From contig CAIJGA010000021.1 of assembly GCA_903820085.1 (NCBI GenBank), forward strand, positions 124,001 to 188,000: DNA of 64,000 nt, in the 5' to 3' direction. This stretch comes from an uncultured Chlorobiaceae bacterium (GTDB taxonomy: Bacteria; Bacteroidota; Chlorobiia; Chlorobiales; Chlorobiaceae). Made by a program: the position numbers and the translations under genes. The notes under the pieces were generated by a model that saw nothing but the letters and a program-made list of their open reading frames with translations, made no database searches and had not been told where the DNA came from. Positions 35,950-44,318 of the stretch are shown here, one piece after another. Positions within the stretch are counted from its first letter, which is position 1. Every line of letters starts with the position of its first letter.

Positions 35950-36645
35950 ATGGCGCATATTCACAGGGAATCCCACAGAGCAGCTCGTATTGGCTGGCTT
36001 CGTGCTGCGGTACTTGGCGCGAATGACGGAACCATCTCAATCGCAAGCCTGGTTATCGGCGTAGCTGCTGCGGGTGCTTCTCAGGGCAGTATTCTGTTGA
36101 CCGGCGTGGCAGGTCTGGTTGCCGGAGCCATGTCTATGGCAGCGGGTGAGTATGTTTCGGTTCAGTCGCAAGCCGACACTGAGGCGGCAGATATCGAGAG
36201 AGAAAAACGCGAACTGGAAACGGATCCGGAACACGAATTGGAGGAGCTGACCTCAATTTATGTCAACCGGGGACTTGATCTGCCGTTGGCACAGCAGGTG
36301 GCTGAACGTCTTATGTCGAGTGATGCTCTTGGAGCCCATATCCGTGATGAGCTTGGCATTACCGAGACGTTGCGGGCACGGCCAATCCAGGCGGCATTTT
36401 CCTCTGCAATTTCTTTTGTTGCGGGTGCGGTTGTTCCGATTCTGGCAGCGTTGCTGGCGCCTTCGGCCCTGATAGCCGAAGCTACATCTGCGACGGCGCT
36501 CGTTACCTTGGTTATTCTGGGGGGAACTGCAGCCTATGCAGGCGGAGCGCCTCTTGTCAAGGGCGCCCTGCGTGTTGCCTTCTGGGGAGCGCTGGCAATG
36601 GGTCTGACGGCAGGTGTTGGCAGGTTTTTCGGAGCCGTTGTATAG
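35950..36645 (+). CDS. VIT1/CCC1 family Fe2+/Mn2+ transporter
   Basis: A 231-residue membrane protein with about five helices. The N-terminal motif RIGWLRAAVLGANDGTIS (about 13-30) and the following GVAGLVAGAMSMAAGEYVSVQSQADTE pattern are characteristic of VIT1/CCC1 proteins, which move iron or manganese out of the cytoplasm. A charged cytoplasmic segment (about 75-130) forms the metal-binding helices. The ATG at 35950 has GGAG nine bases upstream; a TTG at 35926 is less likely. No ferritin-like domain is fused, unlike some bacterial relatives. Confidence 0.9.
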   Translation: MAHIHRESHRAARIGWLRAAVLGANDGTISIASLVIGVAAAGASQGSILLTGVAGLVAGAMSMAAGEYVSVQSQADTEAADIEREKRELETDPEHELEELTSIYVNRGLDLPLAQQVAERLMSSDALGAHIRDELGITETLRARPIQAAFSSAISFVAGAVVPILAALLAPSALIAEATSATALVTLVILGGTAAYAGGAPLVKGALRVAFWGALAMGLTAGVGRFFGAVV

Positions 36646-36714
36646 AGGGCTTTTGCCAAACAAGCGGTCGAAAGCTTTTCTTGAGGGAGGGCCGTTTCGA
36701 TTTCAGTCAGCTTT

Positions 36715-37056
36715 TCAGTGATTGAACAGAGAGCTCAGAATCCAGGAAATAACACTGATGACTACCGATCCTGCCATGGCCCAACCAAAGCTGTCGATGG
36801 AGAATCCGCTGACAAGTGAAGCGGCAATCTGCAGGAGAAAGGCATTGATGACCAGGAGAAACAGTCCCAGTGTTACAATGATAAACGGTATGGAAAAAAA
36901 CACCAGTATCGGGCGTACCACCGCGTTGACAAGGCCGAGAACCAGTGCTACAAGAACCGCTGCTCCAAAACTTTTTATATGAATACCACCATCAAGGATA
37001 TGCGCGGTGGCATAGACCGCGACGGCATTGATCAGCCATTGGATCAGAATGTGCAT
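36715..37056 (-). CDS. Phage_holin_4_2 family (YvlD-like) membrane protein
   Basis: A 113-residue protein with four hydrophobic helices, fitting the Phage_holin_4_2/DUF360 family: a motif VNAVVRPILVFFSIPFIIVTLGLFLLVINA-like region (about 44-73) is typical. Despite the name the family is chromosomal and not evidence of a prophage. AGAGG lies six bases before the ATG at 37056, favouring this over the ATG at 37062. It is convergent with the VIT-type transporter. Function unknown. Confidence 0.75.
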   Translation of the reverse strand: MHILIQWLINAVAVYATAHILDGGIHIKSFGAAVLVALVLGLVNAVVRPILVFFSIPFIIVTLGLFLLVINAFLLQIAASLVSGFSIDSFGWAMAGSVVISVISWILSSLFNH

Positions 37057-37150
37057 GGTCATCCTCTTTTTGGTTGTTGATATTCTCGGGCTTACCGTGA
37101 AATGTAAGCATTCGAGTCAATTATTCCTGCTCAATTGTCCATCTTTCCGA

Positions 37151-38518
37151 TCAGATATTGAGCTCCTCAAGGGCGTTTTGCAATGTTTTGCATCCGATAA
37201 TGGTGACGGGGAGATTAAGCAGCGATGGTTTCAGTTCGCGGGTATTGGCTTCGGGCAGCACAATGCGTTTGAAGCCGAGATGGGCGGTCTCACGGATACG
37301 GCGTTCGCTGTCGCTGATGGCCCTGAGTTCACCGGCCAGACCAATTTCTCCGCAGCAGACCGTTCCGGGATCAACCGGACGGTTCATCAGTCCTGAGGCA
37401 ATGGCCGCAGCAATGGCAAGGTCAGCGGCGGGTTCTGCCAGTTTGAGGCCGCCGGCTATTTTTACAAAGACATCCTGTCCCCAGGTTTCGATATGGAGCC
37501 TGTTTTCAAGCACGGCAAGGATGATCGACATGCGTTTCAGGTCGAATCCGGTGCTGATGCGTTGCGGCATGGAGTAGTTGGTTTTGGAGACAAGCGCCTG
37601 AACCTCGACCAGAAGGGCCCTGGTGCCTTCAATGGCTGCAAGGATCGAGTTTCCCGGCACATCGGTCCTCCGTCCGGAAATAAAGAATTCTGAGGGGTTA
37701 CTGACCTCTTCGAGGCCGGTTTCATCCATACGGAAGACGCCGATTTCATTGGTGGAGCCAAAGCGATTCTTGACTGAGCGGATGATACGGTAGCGTTGAT
37801 AGCCTTCGCCTTCGAACTGCAGGACGGTATCGACCATGTGTTCAAGGGCTTTAGGGCCGGCAAGCGCTCCCTCTTTGGTGATATGGCCGATAATCATCAG
37901 GATGACGTTCTGCTGCTTGGCTGCCCGGATCAGCATGGCGGCGCATTCCCGGATCTGGGTAATGGTACCGGCTGAGCTCTGGTACTCCTCTGAATGGACG
38001 GTTTGAATGGAGTCGATGATGACGAGTGCCGGCTTTTCGTGGGCAATGAGCGCAAGGATGCGTTCAAGGTTTACTTCAGGAACGAGCCAGAGGTTTGGTG
38101 CCTGAATGGAAAGCCGCTGGGCCCGTTCACGGATCTGGTTTGGCGACTCTTCGCCTGAGATATAGAGTATTTTGGCGGGAGCAAGGCGGGGAGCAAGCTG
38201 GAGCATGAGGGTTGATTTGCCGATGCCCGGCTCTCCTCCGACCAGAACAGCTGAACCCTGCATGAGCCCTCCTCCGAGCACCCGGTCAAGCTCTCCGATG
38301 CCGGTCATGATGCGCAGGAACTCTGAGGGGACTGCGTCATGCAGGTTCTGAATAATTGCAACCCCTTGTGCCGAGCCCTCCCGACTTTTTTTCGGTTCGG
38401 GCTCGATATGGGTCTCCTGAAGTGTTCCCCAGCTTTGGCATTCAAAACATTTGCCCTGATATTTCAGTGAGATGGCTCCGCAGTTTGAGCAGATGAATCT
38501 GGTAGAGGATTTGGCCAT
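37151..38518 (-). CDS. radA: DNA repair protein RadA
   Basis: A 455-residue RecA-related branch-migration ATPase. The N-terminal zinc finger has Cys10, 13, 24 and 27; the ATPase core has Walker A GEPGIGKST (about 94-102), Walker B VIIDSIQT and the RadA-specific KNRFG motif; the C-terminus is the Lon-like domain. It processes recombination intermediates in the cytoplasm. It begins 7 bases after the folD stop, so the two form an operon. Confidence 0.97.
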   Translation of the reverse strand: MAKSSTRFICSNCGAISLKYQGKCFECQSWGTLQETHIEPEPKKSREGSAQGVAIIQNLHDAVPSEFLRIMTGIGELDRVLGGGLMQGSAVLVGGEPGIGKSTLMLQLAPRLAPAKILYISGEESPNQIRERAQRLSIQAPNLWLVPEVNLERILALIAHEKPALVIIDSIQTVHSEEYQSSAGTITQIRECAAMLIRAAKQQNVILMIIGHITKEGALAGPKALEHMVDTVLQFEGEGYQRYRIIRSVKNRFGSTNEIGVFRMDETGLEEVSNPSEFFISGRRTDVPGNSILAAIEGTRALLVEVQALVSKTNYSMPQRISTGFDLKRMSIILAVLENRLHIETWGQDVFVKIAGGLKLAEPAADLAIAAAIASGLMNRPVDPGTVCCGEIGLAGELRAISDSERRIRETAHLGFKRIVLPEANTRELKPSLLNLPVTIIGCKTLQNALEELNI

Positions 38519-38525
38519 TCTCGCT

Positions 38526-39413
38526 CTACAGTCCGTTGATGCGCTGGAAAGACTGGAGCGTATTTTTCAGGAGCATGGCAATGGTCATGGGTCCGACACC
38601 TCCGGGTACCGGGGTCATGGCCGAGGCAACGGCTGAAACACCTTCAAAATCAACATCACCAACAAGACGGTACCCGCTTTTTGTTGATGGATCTTCAATG
38701 CGGTTGATCCCGACGTCGATGACTACCGCTCCGGGTTTTACCATATCAGCGGTAATGAACCCCGCTTTGCCGATAGCGGCAATGAGGATATCGGCCTGCT
38801 GGGTGTAGAACGGGATGTTTTTGGTGGCGGAATGGCAGATGGTGACGGTACAGTTTGTCGCTTCGAGCTTTTGCAGCATCAGGTTTGCCATCGGCTTGCC
38901 GACAATATTGCTGCGTCCTACAACAACACAATGCTTGCCCCGGGTTTCAATGTTGTAGCGGCCGAGCAGCTCAAGGATGCCGTAAGGGGTACAACTGACA
39001 AAACATTTGTCGAGGTGTCCCATGACCAGGCGTCCGAGGTTTTCGGGATGAAATCCGTCAACATCTTTTGACGGATCAATAGCAAGGGTGACGGCAAATT
39101 CATCAATCTGTTTTGGAAGCGGCTGCTGGACAAGAATGCCGTGGACAGCCGGATCGTTGTTCAGTTGGTGAATGGTATCAATGAGATGCTTCTCGGTGGT
39201 GTCGGCGGCCATTTCTATGACGGTGGAAATCATGCCGATCTCTTTGCATGTTTTGGCTTTATTGCGTACATAAACCTGCGATGCCGGATCATGACCGACA
39301 ATGATAACAGTCAGTCCGGGTACCTTGCCGGTAATGGCCTGGCAACGTTCAACGCTGGCTTTCAGTTCGTTTTTCAGGTCAAGAGAAACCTTTTTTCCGT
39401 CGATAATGAGCAT
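38526..39413 (-). CDS. folD: Bifunctional methylene-THF dehydrogenase / cyclohydrolase
   Basis: A 295-residue enzyme that oxidises 5,10-methylene-THF to methenyl-THF and hydrolyses it to 10-formyl-THF, supplying purine synthesis. Catalytic Tyr48 and Lys52 lie in YVRNK; DVDGFHPENLGRL and the C-terminal PVPGGVGPMT signature are present. The NADP-binding GRSNIVGKP motif is near 170. First gene of a folD-radA unit. Confidence 0.97.
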   Translation of the reverse strand: MLIIDGKKVSLDLKNELKASVERCQAITGKVPGLTVIIVGHDPASQVYVRNKAKTCKEIGMISTVIEMAADTTEKHLIDTIHQLNNDPAVHGILVQQPLPKQIDEFAVTLAIDPSKDVDGFHPENLGRLVMGHLDKCFVSCTPYGILELLGRYNIETRGKHCVVVGRSNIVGKPMANLMLQKLEATNCTVTICHSATKNIPFYTQQADILIAAIGKAGFITADMVKPGAVVIDVGINRIEDPSTKSGYRLVGDVDFEGVSAVASAMTPVPGGVGPMTIAMLLKNTLQSFQRINGL

Positions 39414-39611
39414 GGTGATATGGCTTTGTTATGTATGTTCCCCTCCGGGATGATCTTCGAGCTCTACATGAGAGATGCATATAGCTATGAAAAATTCATC
39501 GAAGCAGCAAATATGAAAAATACCGAGTTGCAAAACAACGTTGCCAAAGCCCTCTTATTTGATGGCAGAAAGCTGTGAAAGGGTATCCATTAATTATGAG
39601 GATAGTTTGAT

Positions 39612-40190
39612 ATGTCGATGGTTTCTATAGGGGATGTTCTGGTTGACAAGGCTGTGTTCGATGCATTTTTTTCATGCGATCTTCATGAGTGCAAGGGAAA
39701 GTGCTGTGTAGAGGGGGAACTTGGTGCTCCATTATCCGATCTTGAAGCCAGCCAGTTGCTTCATCTGCCGGAAGAGCTGTTGAGGATGCTTCCGGAAAAA
39801 AACCTAAAATATTTCCGGAGGCACGGCCCTGTCGAGATTTATCAGGGAAGGCAGTATAGCCGGACGATCGATAATCGTGAGTGCGTCTTTACCTGTGTTC
39901 GGGATGGAATAACCTTCTGTGCCATTGAAATTGCCTGCCGTGAGGGCATTATCGGCTTTGATAAACCGTTATCTTGTCGATTGTTTCCAATAAGGGTAAG
40001 AAAAAAGTTCGGTTTGGATTATCTTGTTTACGAACAGCATTCCATGTGTCGTTCTGCCCGAAAGGCAGGCGGGGAGTGCCAGATACAACTTATTGATTAT
40101 GTTTGTCTTGCCCTTCAGTCGATGTATGGTGTTGACTGGGTAGTAAGTTTAAAAGCATTTGTCGATTCTTTCCCTCTGCGTCATGGCTGA
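39612..40190 (+). CDS. DUF3109 family cysteine-rich protein
   Basis: A 192-residue protein with a cysteine cluster near the N-terminus (CDLHECKGKCC, about 22-32), then GAPLSDLE, and further cysteines at about 90, 94, 102, 108, 121, 145, 154 and 163. The pattern matches DUF3109, thought to bind an iron-sulfur cluster or zinc. The TGA lies within the first codons of rpoN (8-base overlap), so the two are coupled in the order DUF3109-rpoN-hslV-hslU. Function unknown. Confidence 0.8.
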   Translation: MSMVSIGDVLVDKAVFDAFFSCDLHECKGKCCVEGELGAPLSDLEASQLLHLPEELLRMLPEKNLKYFRRHGPVEIYQGRQYSRTIDNRECVFTCVRDGITFCAIEIACREGIIGFDKPLSCRLFPIRVRKKFGLDYLVYEQHSMCRSARKAGGECQIQLIDYVCLALQSMYGVDWVVSLKAFVDSFPLRHG

Positions 40191-41634
40191 CATCAAACTT
40201 CAACAACGCCAAACATTACAGCTCTCTGCGCAGCAGATTTTAAGCAGTCAACTTCTGCAACTTACGATGCTGAACCTTGAACAGCGGATTTATGAGGAGT
40301 TGCAGGAAAATCCGCTGCTTGAAGTGGTTGAGGAGCGTAAAGACAGTGCCGGTGATGTGGTTGTGGAGAGCGAACGGTCGGATGGCGACGATATGTTTGA
40401 TGCTGTGGAGCGCTTCAGCAAAAGTTCTCTCAATGAACGCTCAGATACACCGGTTTCGGGTGAATATGGTGAAGGAAGGGTCAATTTTAGCCAAGATAGC
40501 GGGTCAAAGGAGAGGTTTTTTCAGGCGGTACAGCAAGACAGTTTTCATGATATGCTCCTGAAGCAGCTTGCGCTGTATGAAGAGGTCGGGGAGCGGGAGG
40601 TGATGATTGCTATTGAAATACTTGGTAATCTTGATAGTGACGGTTACTTTACCGAAGAGTGTGACGTAATTGTCGACAGTCTGCACCTTGAGGGTCTTGA
40701 TGTCAGTGAGGGTCAAGTTAAGGGCGTTTTGCGCAAAATAATGTTTCTCGACCCTCCAGGTATTGCCGTGAGGGATTTGCGTGAGAGGTTTCTTGTTCAG
40801 TTGCAGGCCGGTGAGGGCCGGTACGATTTGAAGATATATAGGATCGCGACCAGAATTCTTCGTGATTATTTTGATGATTTTCTGCACAGGCGGTTTGAAC
40901 TGTTGCTGAAAAAGCTTGCTGAGCCGAAGGGAAGTGTTGAAATGGCTATTTCAGCCATTGTCCGACTCGATCCCCATCCCGGTATTGTTCAGGATGAAGG
41001 GGGGCATTATATCACGCCTGACTTTGTGGTGAGCTACGAAAATGGTGAACTGACCGCGGTGCTTAATGATCGAAGTTCGCTTTCTGTCAAGGTTACCGAT
41101 CGTTATCAGGAGCTCCTGAAAAACAGGAAAGGGCCAAAAGAGGAAAAAAAGTTTATACGGCAGAACATTCTGAGGGCCAATGAATTTACGAGTGCCATTG
41201 AGACACGACGCCAGACATTGCTGAAGGTGATTGAGGCGCTGATGAAGCGGCAGTATGGCTTTTTTGTTTCTGGCCCAGAGAGTGTGGTGCCCTTGGGCAT
41301 GAAATCTATCGCCGCCGACACTGGCCTCGACATATCGACCATCAGTCGGGCAGTCAATGGAAAATATGTACAGACTCGTTTTGGCGTTTTTGAGCTGAAA
41401 TATTTTTTCAGCACCGGTCTGTCGACAGGGGAGGGTGATGACCTGTCGAGCAAGGTTATTCGGCAATACATTGCGGATTTGATCAGGGAGGAAGATCCTG
41501 CCAATCCTTTGAGTGATGACACGATAACGGAGATGCTGACGAAAAGGGGGGTGCATATTGCCCGAAGAACTGTTGCAAAATATCGTGAACAAATGCAGAT
41601 TTCAGTTGCAAGATTAAGAAAAAAAATATTTTAA
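40183..41634 (+). CDS. rpoN: RNA polymerase sigma-54 factor
   Basis: A 483-residue sigma factor that recognises -24/-12 promoters and needs an enhancer-binding activator. Region I is glutamine-rich (KLQQRQTLQLSAQQILSSQ at about 4-22); an acidic region II follows; the core-binding domain is in the middle; and the C-terminal HTH ends with the RpoN box ARRTVAKYRE (460-469). The ATG at 40183 overlaps the DUF3109 stop. hslV follows after three bases. A full-length factor implies that some local genes may have sigma-54 promoters; I found no clear -24/-12 site in the window. Confidence 0.96.
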   Translation: MADIKLQQRQTLQLSAQQILSSQLLQLTMLNLEQRIYEELQENPLLEVVEERKDSAGDVVVESERSDGDDMFDAVERFSKSSLNERSDTPVSGEYGEGRVNFSQDSGSKERFFQAVQQDSFHDMLLKQLALYEEVGEREVMIAIEILGNLDSDGYFTEECDVIVDSLHLEGLDVSEGQVKGVLRKIMFLDPPGIAVRDLRERFLVQLQAGEGRYDLKIYRIATRILRDYFDDFLHRRFELLLKKLAEPKGSVEMAISAIVRLDPHPGIVQDEGGHYITPDFVVSYENGELTAVLNDRSSLSVKVTDRYQELLKNRKGPKEEKKFIRQNILRANEFTSAIETRRQTLLKVIEALMKRQYGFFVSGPESVVPLGMKSIAADTGLDISTISRAVNGKYVQTRFGVFELKYFFSTGLSTGEGDDLSSKVIRQYIADLIREEDPANPLSDDTITEMLTKRGVHIARRTVAKYREQMQISVARLRKKIF

Positions 41635-41637
41635 TTG

Positions 41638-42186
41638 ATGAAGAATAATCAAAGGCCTGTGATCCGTTCAACAACGGTTATCGGTGTTATCAGGGACGGC
41701 AAGGCTGCGCTGGGAAGTGATGGACAAATGACACTGGGCAATACGGTCATCAAGCATTCAACCCGGAAAATCAGGAGGTTGTATCACGGAAAACTTGTTG
41801 CAGGTTTTGCAGGTGCAACGGCTGATGCTGTAACGCTGCTTGACCGGTTTGAGGAGAAACTTGAGACCTATAGCGGAAAGCTTGATAGAGCGGCCGTTGA
41901 ACTTGCCAGAGACTGGCGAACCGACAAGTATCTCCGTCGTCTTGAGGCGATGCTTGCCATTGTCAGTAATGACAAGGCGCTGATTATTTCTGGAACTGGA
42001 GATGTGATTGAGCCGGAGGATGGTATTGTTGCCATCGGCAGCGGAAGTATGTATGCTTTGGCTGCAGCACGTTCACTCATGAAACACTCCAGCCTTCCGG
42101 CAAAGGATATTGTGCTTGAAAGTTTGAAGATAGCGGCTGATATCTGTATTTATACCAACGATCATATTGTTATCGAAGAGGTCTAG
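41638..42186 (+). CDS. hslV: ATP-dependent protease peptidase subunit HslV
   Basis: A 182-residue proteasome-like threonine peptidase that forms the HslUV complex with HslU. The nucleophile is Thr12 in the sequence [13 protein letters not shown], so an 11-residue propeptide must be removed; many HslV proteins lose only methionine. GFAGATADA and the downstream [14 protein letters not shown] motif are conserved. The ATG at 41638 is used, with a TTG at 41635 directly before it. Confidence 0.96.
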   Translation: MKNNQRPVIRSTTVIGVIRDGKAALGSDGQMTLGNTVIKHSTRKIRRLYHGKLVAGFAGATADAVTLLDRFEEKLETYSGKLDRAAVELARDWRTDKYLRRLEAMLAIVSNDKALIISGTGDVIEPEDGIVAIGSGSMYALAAARSLMKHSSLPAKDIVLESLKIAADICIYTNDHIVIEEV

Positions 42187-42254
42187 GCAGCTGCGACTGC
42201 AGTATTGTCAAGGTTGCTGACCCGAGGCTTTTTTTGTCATTTACAATTTATTGC

Positions 42255-43745
42255 ATGGAAACGACTAAAACCAGTGAGGGTAGTGTTTTGGCATTGCCCG
42301 AAGCAAGAAGCGGGAGCACAAGTACTATTGCGGCAAGTAATCTGACGCCGCACCAGATCGTTTCGCTTCTTGACAAATATATTATTGGCCAGAAAAATGC
42401 GAAAAAATCTGTTGCCATCGCTCTGCGCAACAGGCTTCGCCGTCAGCATGTGAGTGAAGATCTCCGTGATGAGATCATGCCGAACAATATTATTCTGATC
42501 GGACCTACTGGTGTCGGAAAAACCGAAATTGCCCGAAGGCTAGCCAAGCTTGCAAGAGCGCCTTTTATCAAGGTTGAGGCATCAAAATTTACCGAAGTGG
42601 GCTATGTTGGTCGTGATGTGGAATCGATGATTCGTGATCTTGTCGATCAGTCTGTGGCTATGGTAAGAAGCGAGCGATCAGAGGAAGTTCGTGAAAAGGC
42701 CGCATTGCTGGTTGAAGAACGTCTTCTTGATATCCTTCTTCCTTCTGTTGCTGCTTCACGCAATGCAGAAGATGAAGATGAGAAGTCTGGTGAGGAGGGC
42801 GAAACGGAGACGTCTTCAACTGATGGACCTGATAAATTGCATGATGTTAATCGGAGAAGCCGCAAAAAAATGCTGGAGCGCCTGCGCAACGGAAAGCTTG
42901 AGGATCGTCAGATTGAAATGGAGATTTCCAATGATATCTCGAGCGGGGGGATGCAGGTTTTCGGCCCTCTCGGACAGATGGAAGAGATCGGGGGAATCAT
43001 GCAGGACCTCATGAACGGCTTGCCCCGCAAGCAGAAGAAAAGAAGGGTTTCGATTGCTGAAGCACGCAAGCTTCTTGAGCAGGAAGAGGTGCAGAAACTT
43101 ATTGATATGGAAAGCGTGGTCAAGGAGGCTGTCAATAAGGTCGAACAGTCAGGTATTGTTTTTATTGATGAAATTGATAAGATCGCCTCTCCATCTTCAG
43201 GCGCTGGCGGAAAGGGACCGGATATAAGCAGGGAAGGCGTGCAGCGTGATCTGTTGCCGATTGTTGAGGGCTCCAATGTGATGACCAAACATGGTATCGT
43301 CAAAACGGACCATGTGCTTTTTATTGCTTCAGGTGCATTTCATGTCGCCAAGCCTTCCGATCTGATTCCTGAGTTGCAGGGACGGTTTCCCATCAGGGTG
43401 GAGCTTAAAAGCCTTACGGAAGATGATTTTTACCTGATTCTCACACAGCCGGAAAATGCCCTGATCAAACAGTATTCAGCACTTCTTGCTACAGAAGGGG
43501 TAGACTTGACCTTCAGCGATGGGGCTATTCATGAGATTGCCCGAATTGCAGCACAGGTTAATGAAAGCGTTGAAAATATCGGGGCAAGGAGATTGCATAC
43601 GATTATGACCAATCTTCTTGAAGAGCTGATGTTCAATATCCCTGAAAATTTCTCCGAAAAACAGATTGAGATTGATGAGGCACTGGTGAAGGAGAAGCTG
43701 AACCATGTGGTTGCAGACCGCGATCTCAGCCAGTATATTCTGTAA
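42255..43745 (+). CDS. hslU: ATP-dependent protease ATPase subunit HslU
   Basis: A 496-residue AAA+ unfoldase that feeds substrates to HslV. Walker A GPTGVGKT is at 83-90, Walker [12 protein letters not shown] is near 300, and the C-terminal DLSQYIL matches the family tail that docks into HslV. The intermediate domain (about 160-285) is rich in acidic residues ([15 protein letters not shown]). An extra 25 residues precede the usual start; the ATG at 42255 lacks a clear ribosome site, and a TTG at 42234 is an alternative. 68 bases separate it from hslV. Confidence 0.96.
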   Translation: METTKTSEGSVLALPEARSGSTSTIAASNLTPHQIVSLLDKYIIGQKNAKKSVAIALRNRLRRQHVSEDLRDEIMPNNIILIGPTGVGKTEIARRLAKLARAPFIKVEASKFTEVGYVGRDVESMIRDLVDQSVAMVRSERSEEVREKAALLVEERLLDILLPSVAASRNAEDEDEKSGEEGETETSSTDGPDKLHDVNRRSRKKMLERLRNGKLEDRQIEMEISNDISSGGMQVFGPLGQMEEIGGIMQDLMNGLPRKQKKRRVSIAEARKLLEQEEVQKLIDMESVVKEAVNKVEQSGIVFIDEIDKIASPSSGAGGKGPDISREGVQRDLLPIVEGSNVMTKHGIVKTDHVLFIASGAFHVAKPSDLIPELQGRFPIRVELKSLTEDDFYLILTQPENALIKQYSALLATEGVDLTFSDGAIHEIARIAAQVNESVENIGARRLHTIMTNLLEELMFNIPENFSEKQIEIDEALVKEKLNHVVADRDLSQYIL

Positions 43746-43771
43746 GTCTTTTTTTTGAAAACCTTTGACTT

Positions 43772-43796
43772 ATCCAGCCCTTTGTCGGGGCTGGAT
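43772..43796 (+). terminator. Hairpin between hslU and aroQ
   Basis: Perfect 9-bp inverted repeat ATCCAGCCC / GGGCTGGAT with a seven-base loop, 26 bases after the hslU stop. There is no T-run after it, so it may be a partial terminator or an mRNA processing/stability element. It also makes the long upstream aroQ frame unlikely. Confidence 0.5.
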
Positions 43797-43805
43797 GAAC
43801 CCATT

Positions 43806-44261
43806 ATGATAAGCGCGATGTCAATACTTGTTCTCAACGGTCCAAACCTTTCCCGACTCGGTAAACGGGAGCCGGAAGTATACGGCCATCAGACTCTTGA
43901 TGATATCAACCGTGAACTGACGGAAAGCTTTCCGCATCTCTCTTTTGAGTTTTTCCAGACGGAATACGAGGGCGCGTTGCTGGAAAAGCTTTTCCATAGT
44001 GAAGATTCAGGCAGTTATAGAGGCGTGGTGCTCAATGCGGGCGCACTGACCCATTACTCGATAGCCTTGCGTGATGCCATCAGTGCCGTAACTATTCCGG
44101 TTGTTGAGGTACATCTTTCCAATATCTATGCCCGTGAAGAATTTCGCCGCCGTTCAGTGATTTCTGAAGTCTGTGCCGGTGTTGTCAGCGGCTTTGGAGC
44201 CAACAGCTATCATCTCGGCGTCAGGGCACTCCTCGGCATTGTTCGCAATGAACAGAAGTAA
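43806..44261 (+). CDS. aroQ: Type II 3-dehydroquinate dehydratase
   Basis: A 151-residue (or 147 from the ATG at 43818) dodecameric dehydroquinase of the shikimate pathway. The N-terminus reads ILVLNGPNLSRLGKREPEVYG, with the catalytic tyrosine in EVYG; NAGALTHYSIAL and VEVHLSNIYAREEFRRRS supply the histidine/asparagine/arginine of the active site. A frame extending to 43755 would run through a hairpin and is not used. Convergent with the OGT-like gene. Confidence 0.94.
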   Translation: MISAMSILVLNGPNLSRLGKREPEVYGHQTLDDINRELTESFPHLSFEFFQTEYEGALLEKLFHSEDSGSYRGVVLNAGALTHYSIALRDAISAVTIPVVEVHLSNIYAREEFRRRSVISEVCAGVVSGFGANSYHLGVRALLGIVRNEQK

Positions 44262-44318
44262 CCGCATAGCTTATCAATAAATACGGTTATGCTGTATCTC
44301 CCTTGCGGAGACTGTTTC

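Noticed and set aside
36715-37056. Prophage signal from a holin-like protein
   Set aside because: The Phage_holin_4_2 family is a chromosomal membrane family; no other phage gene is near.
39420-39578. 52-codon frame between folD and DUF3109
   Set aside because: No ribosome site and no similarity; it may be real but cannot be supported.
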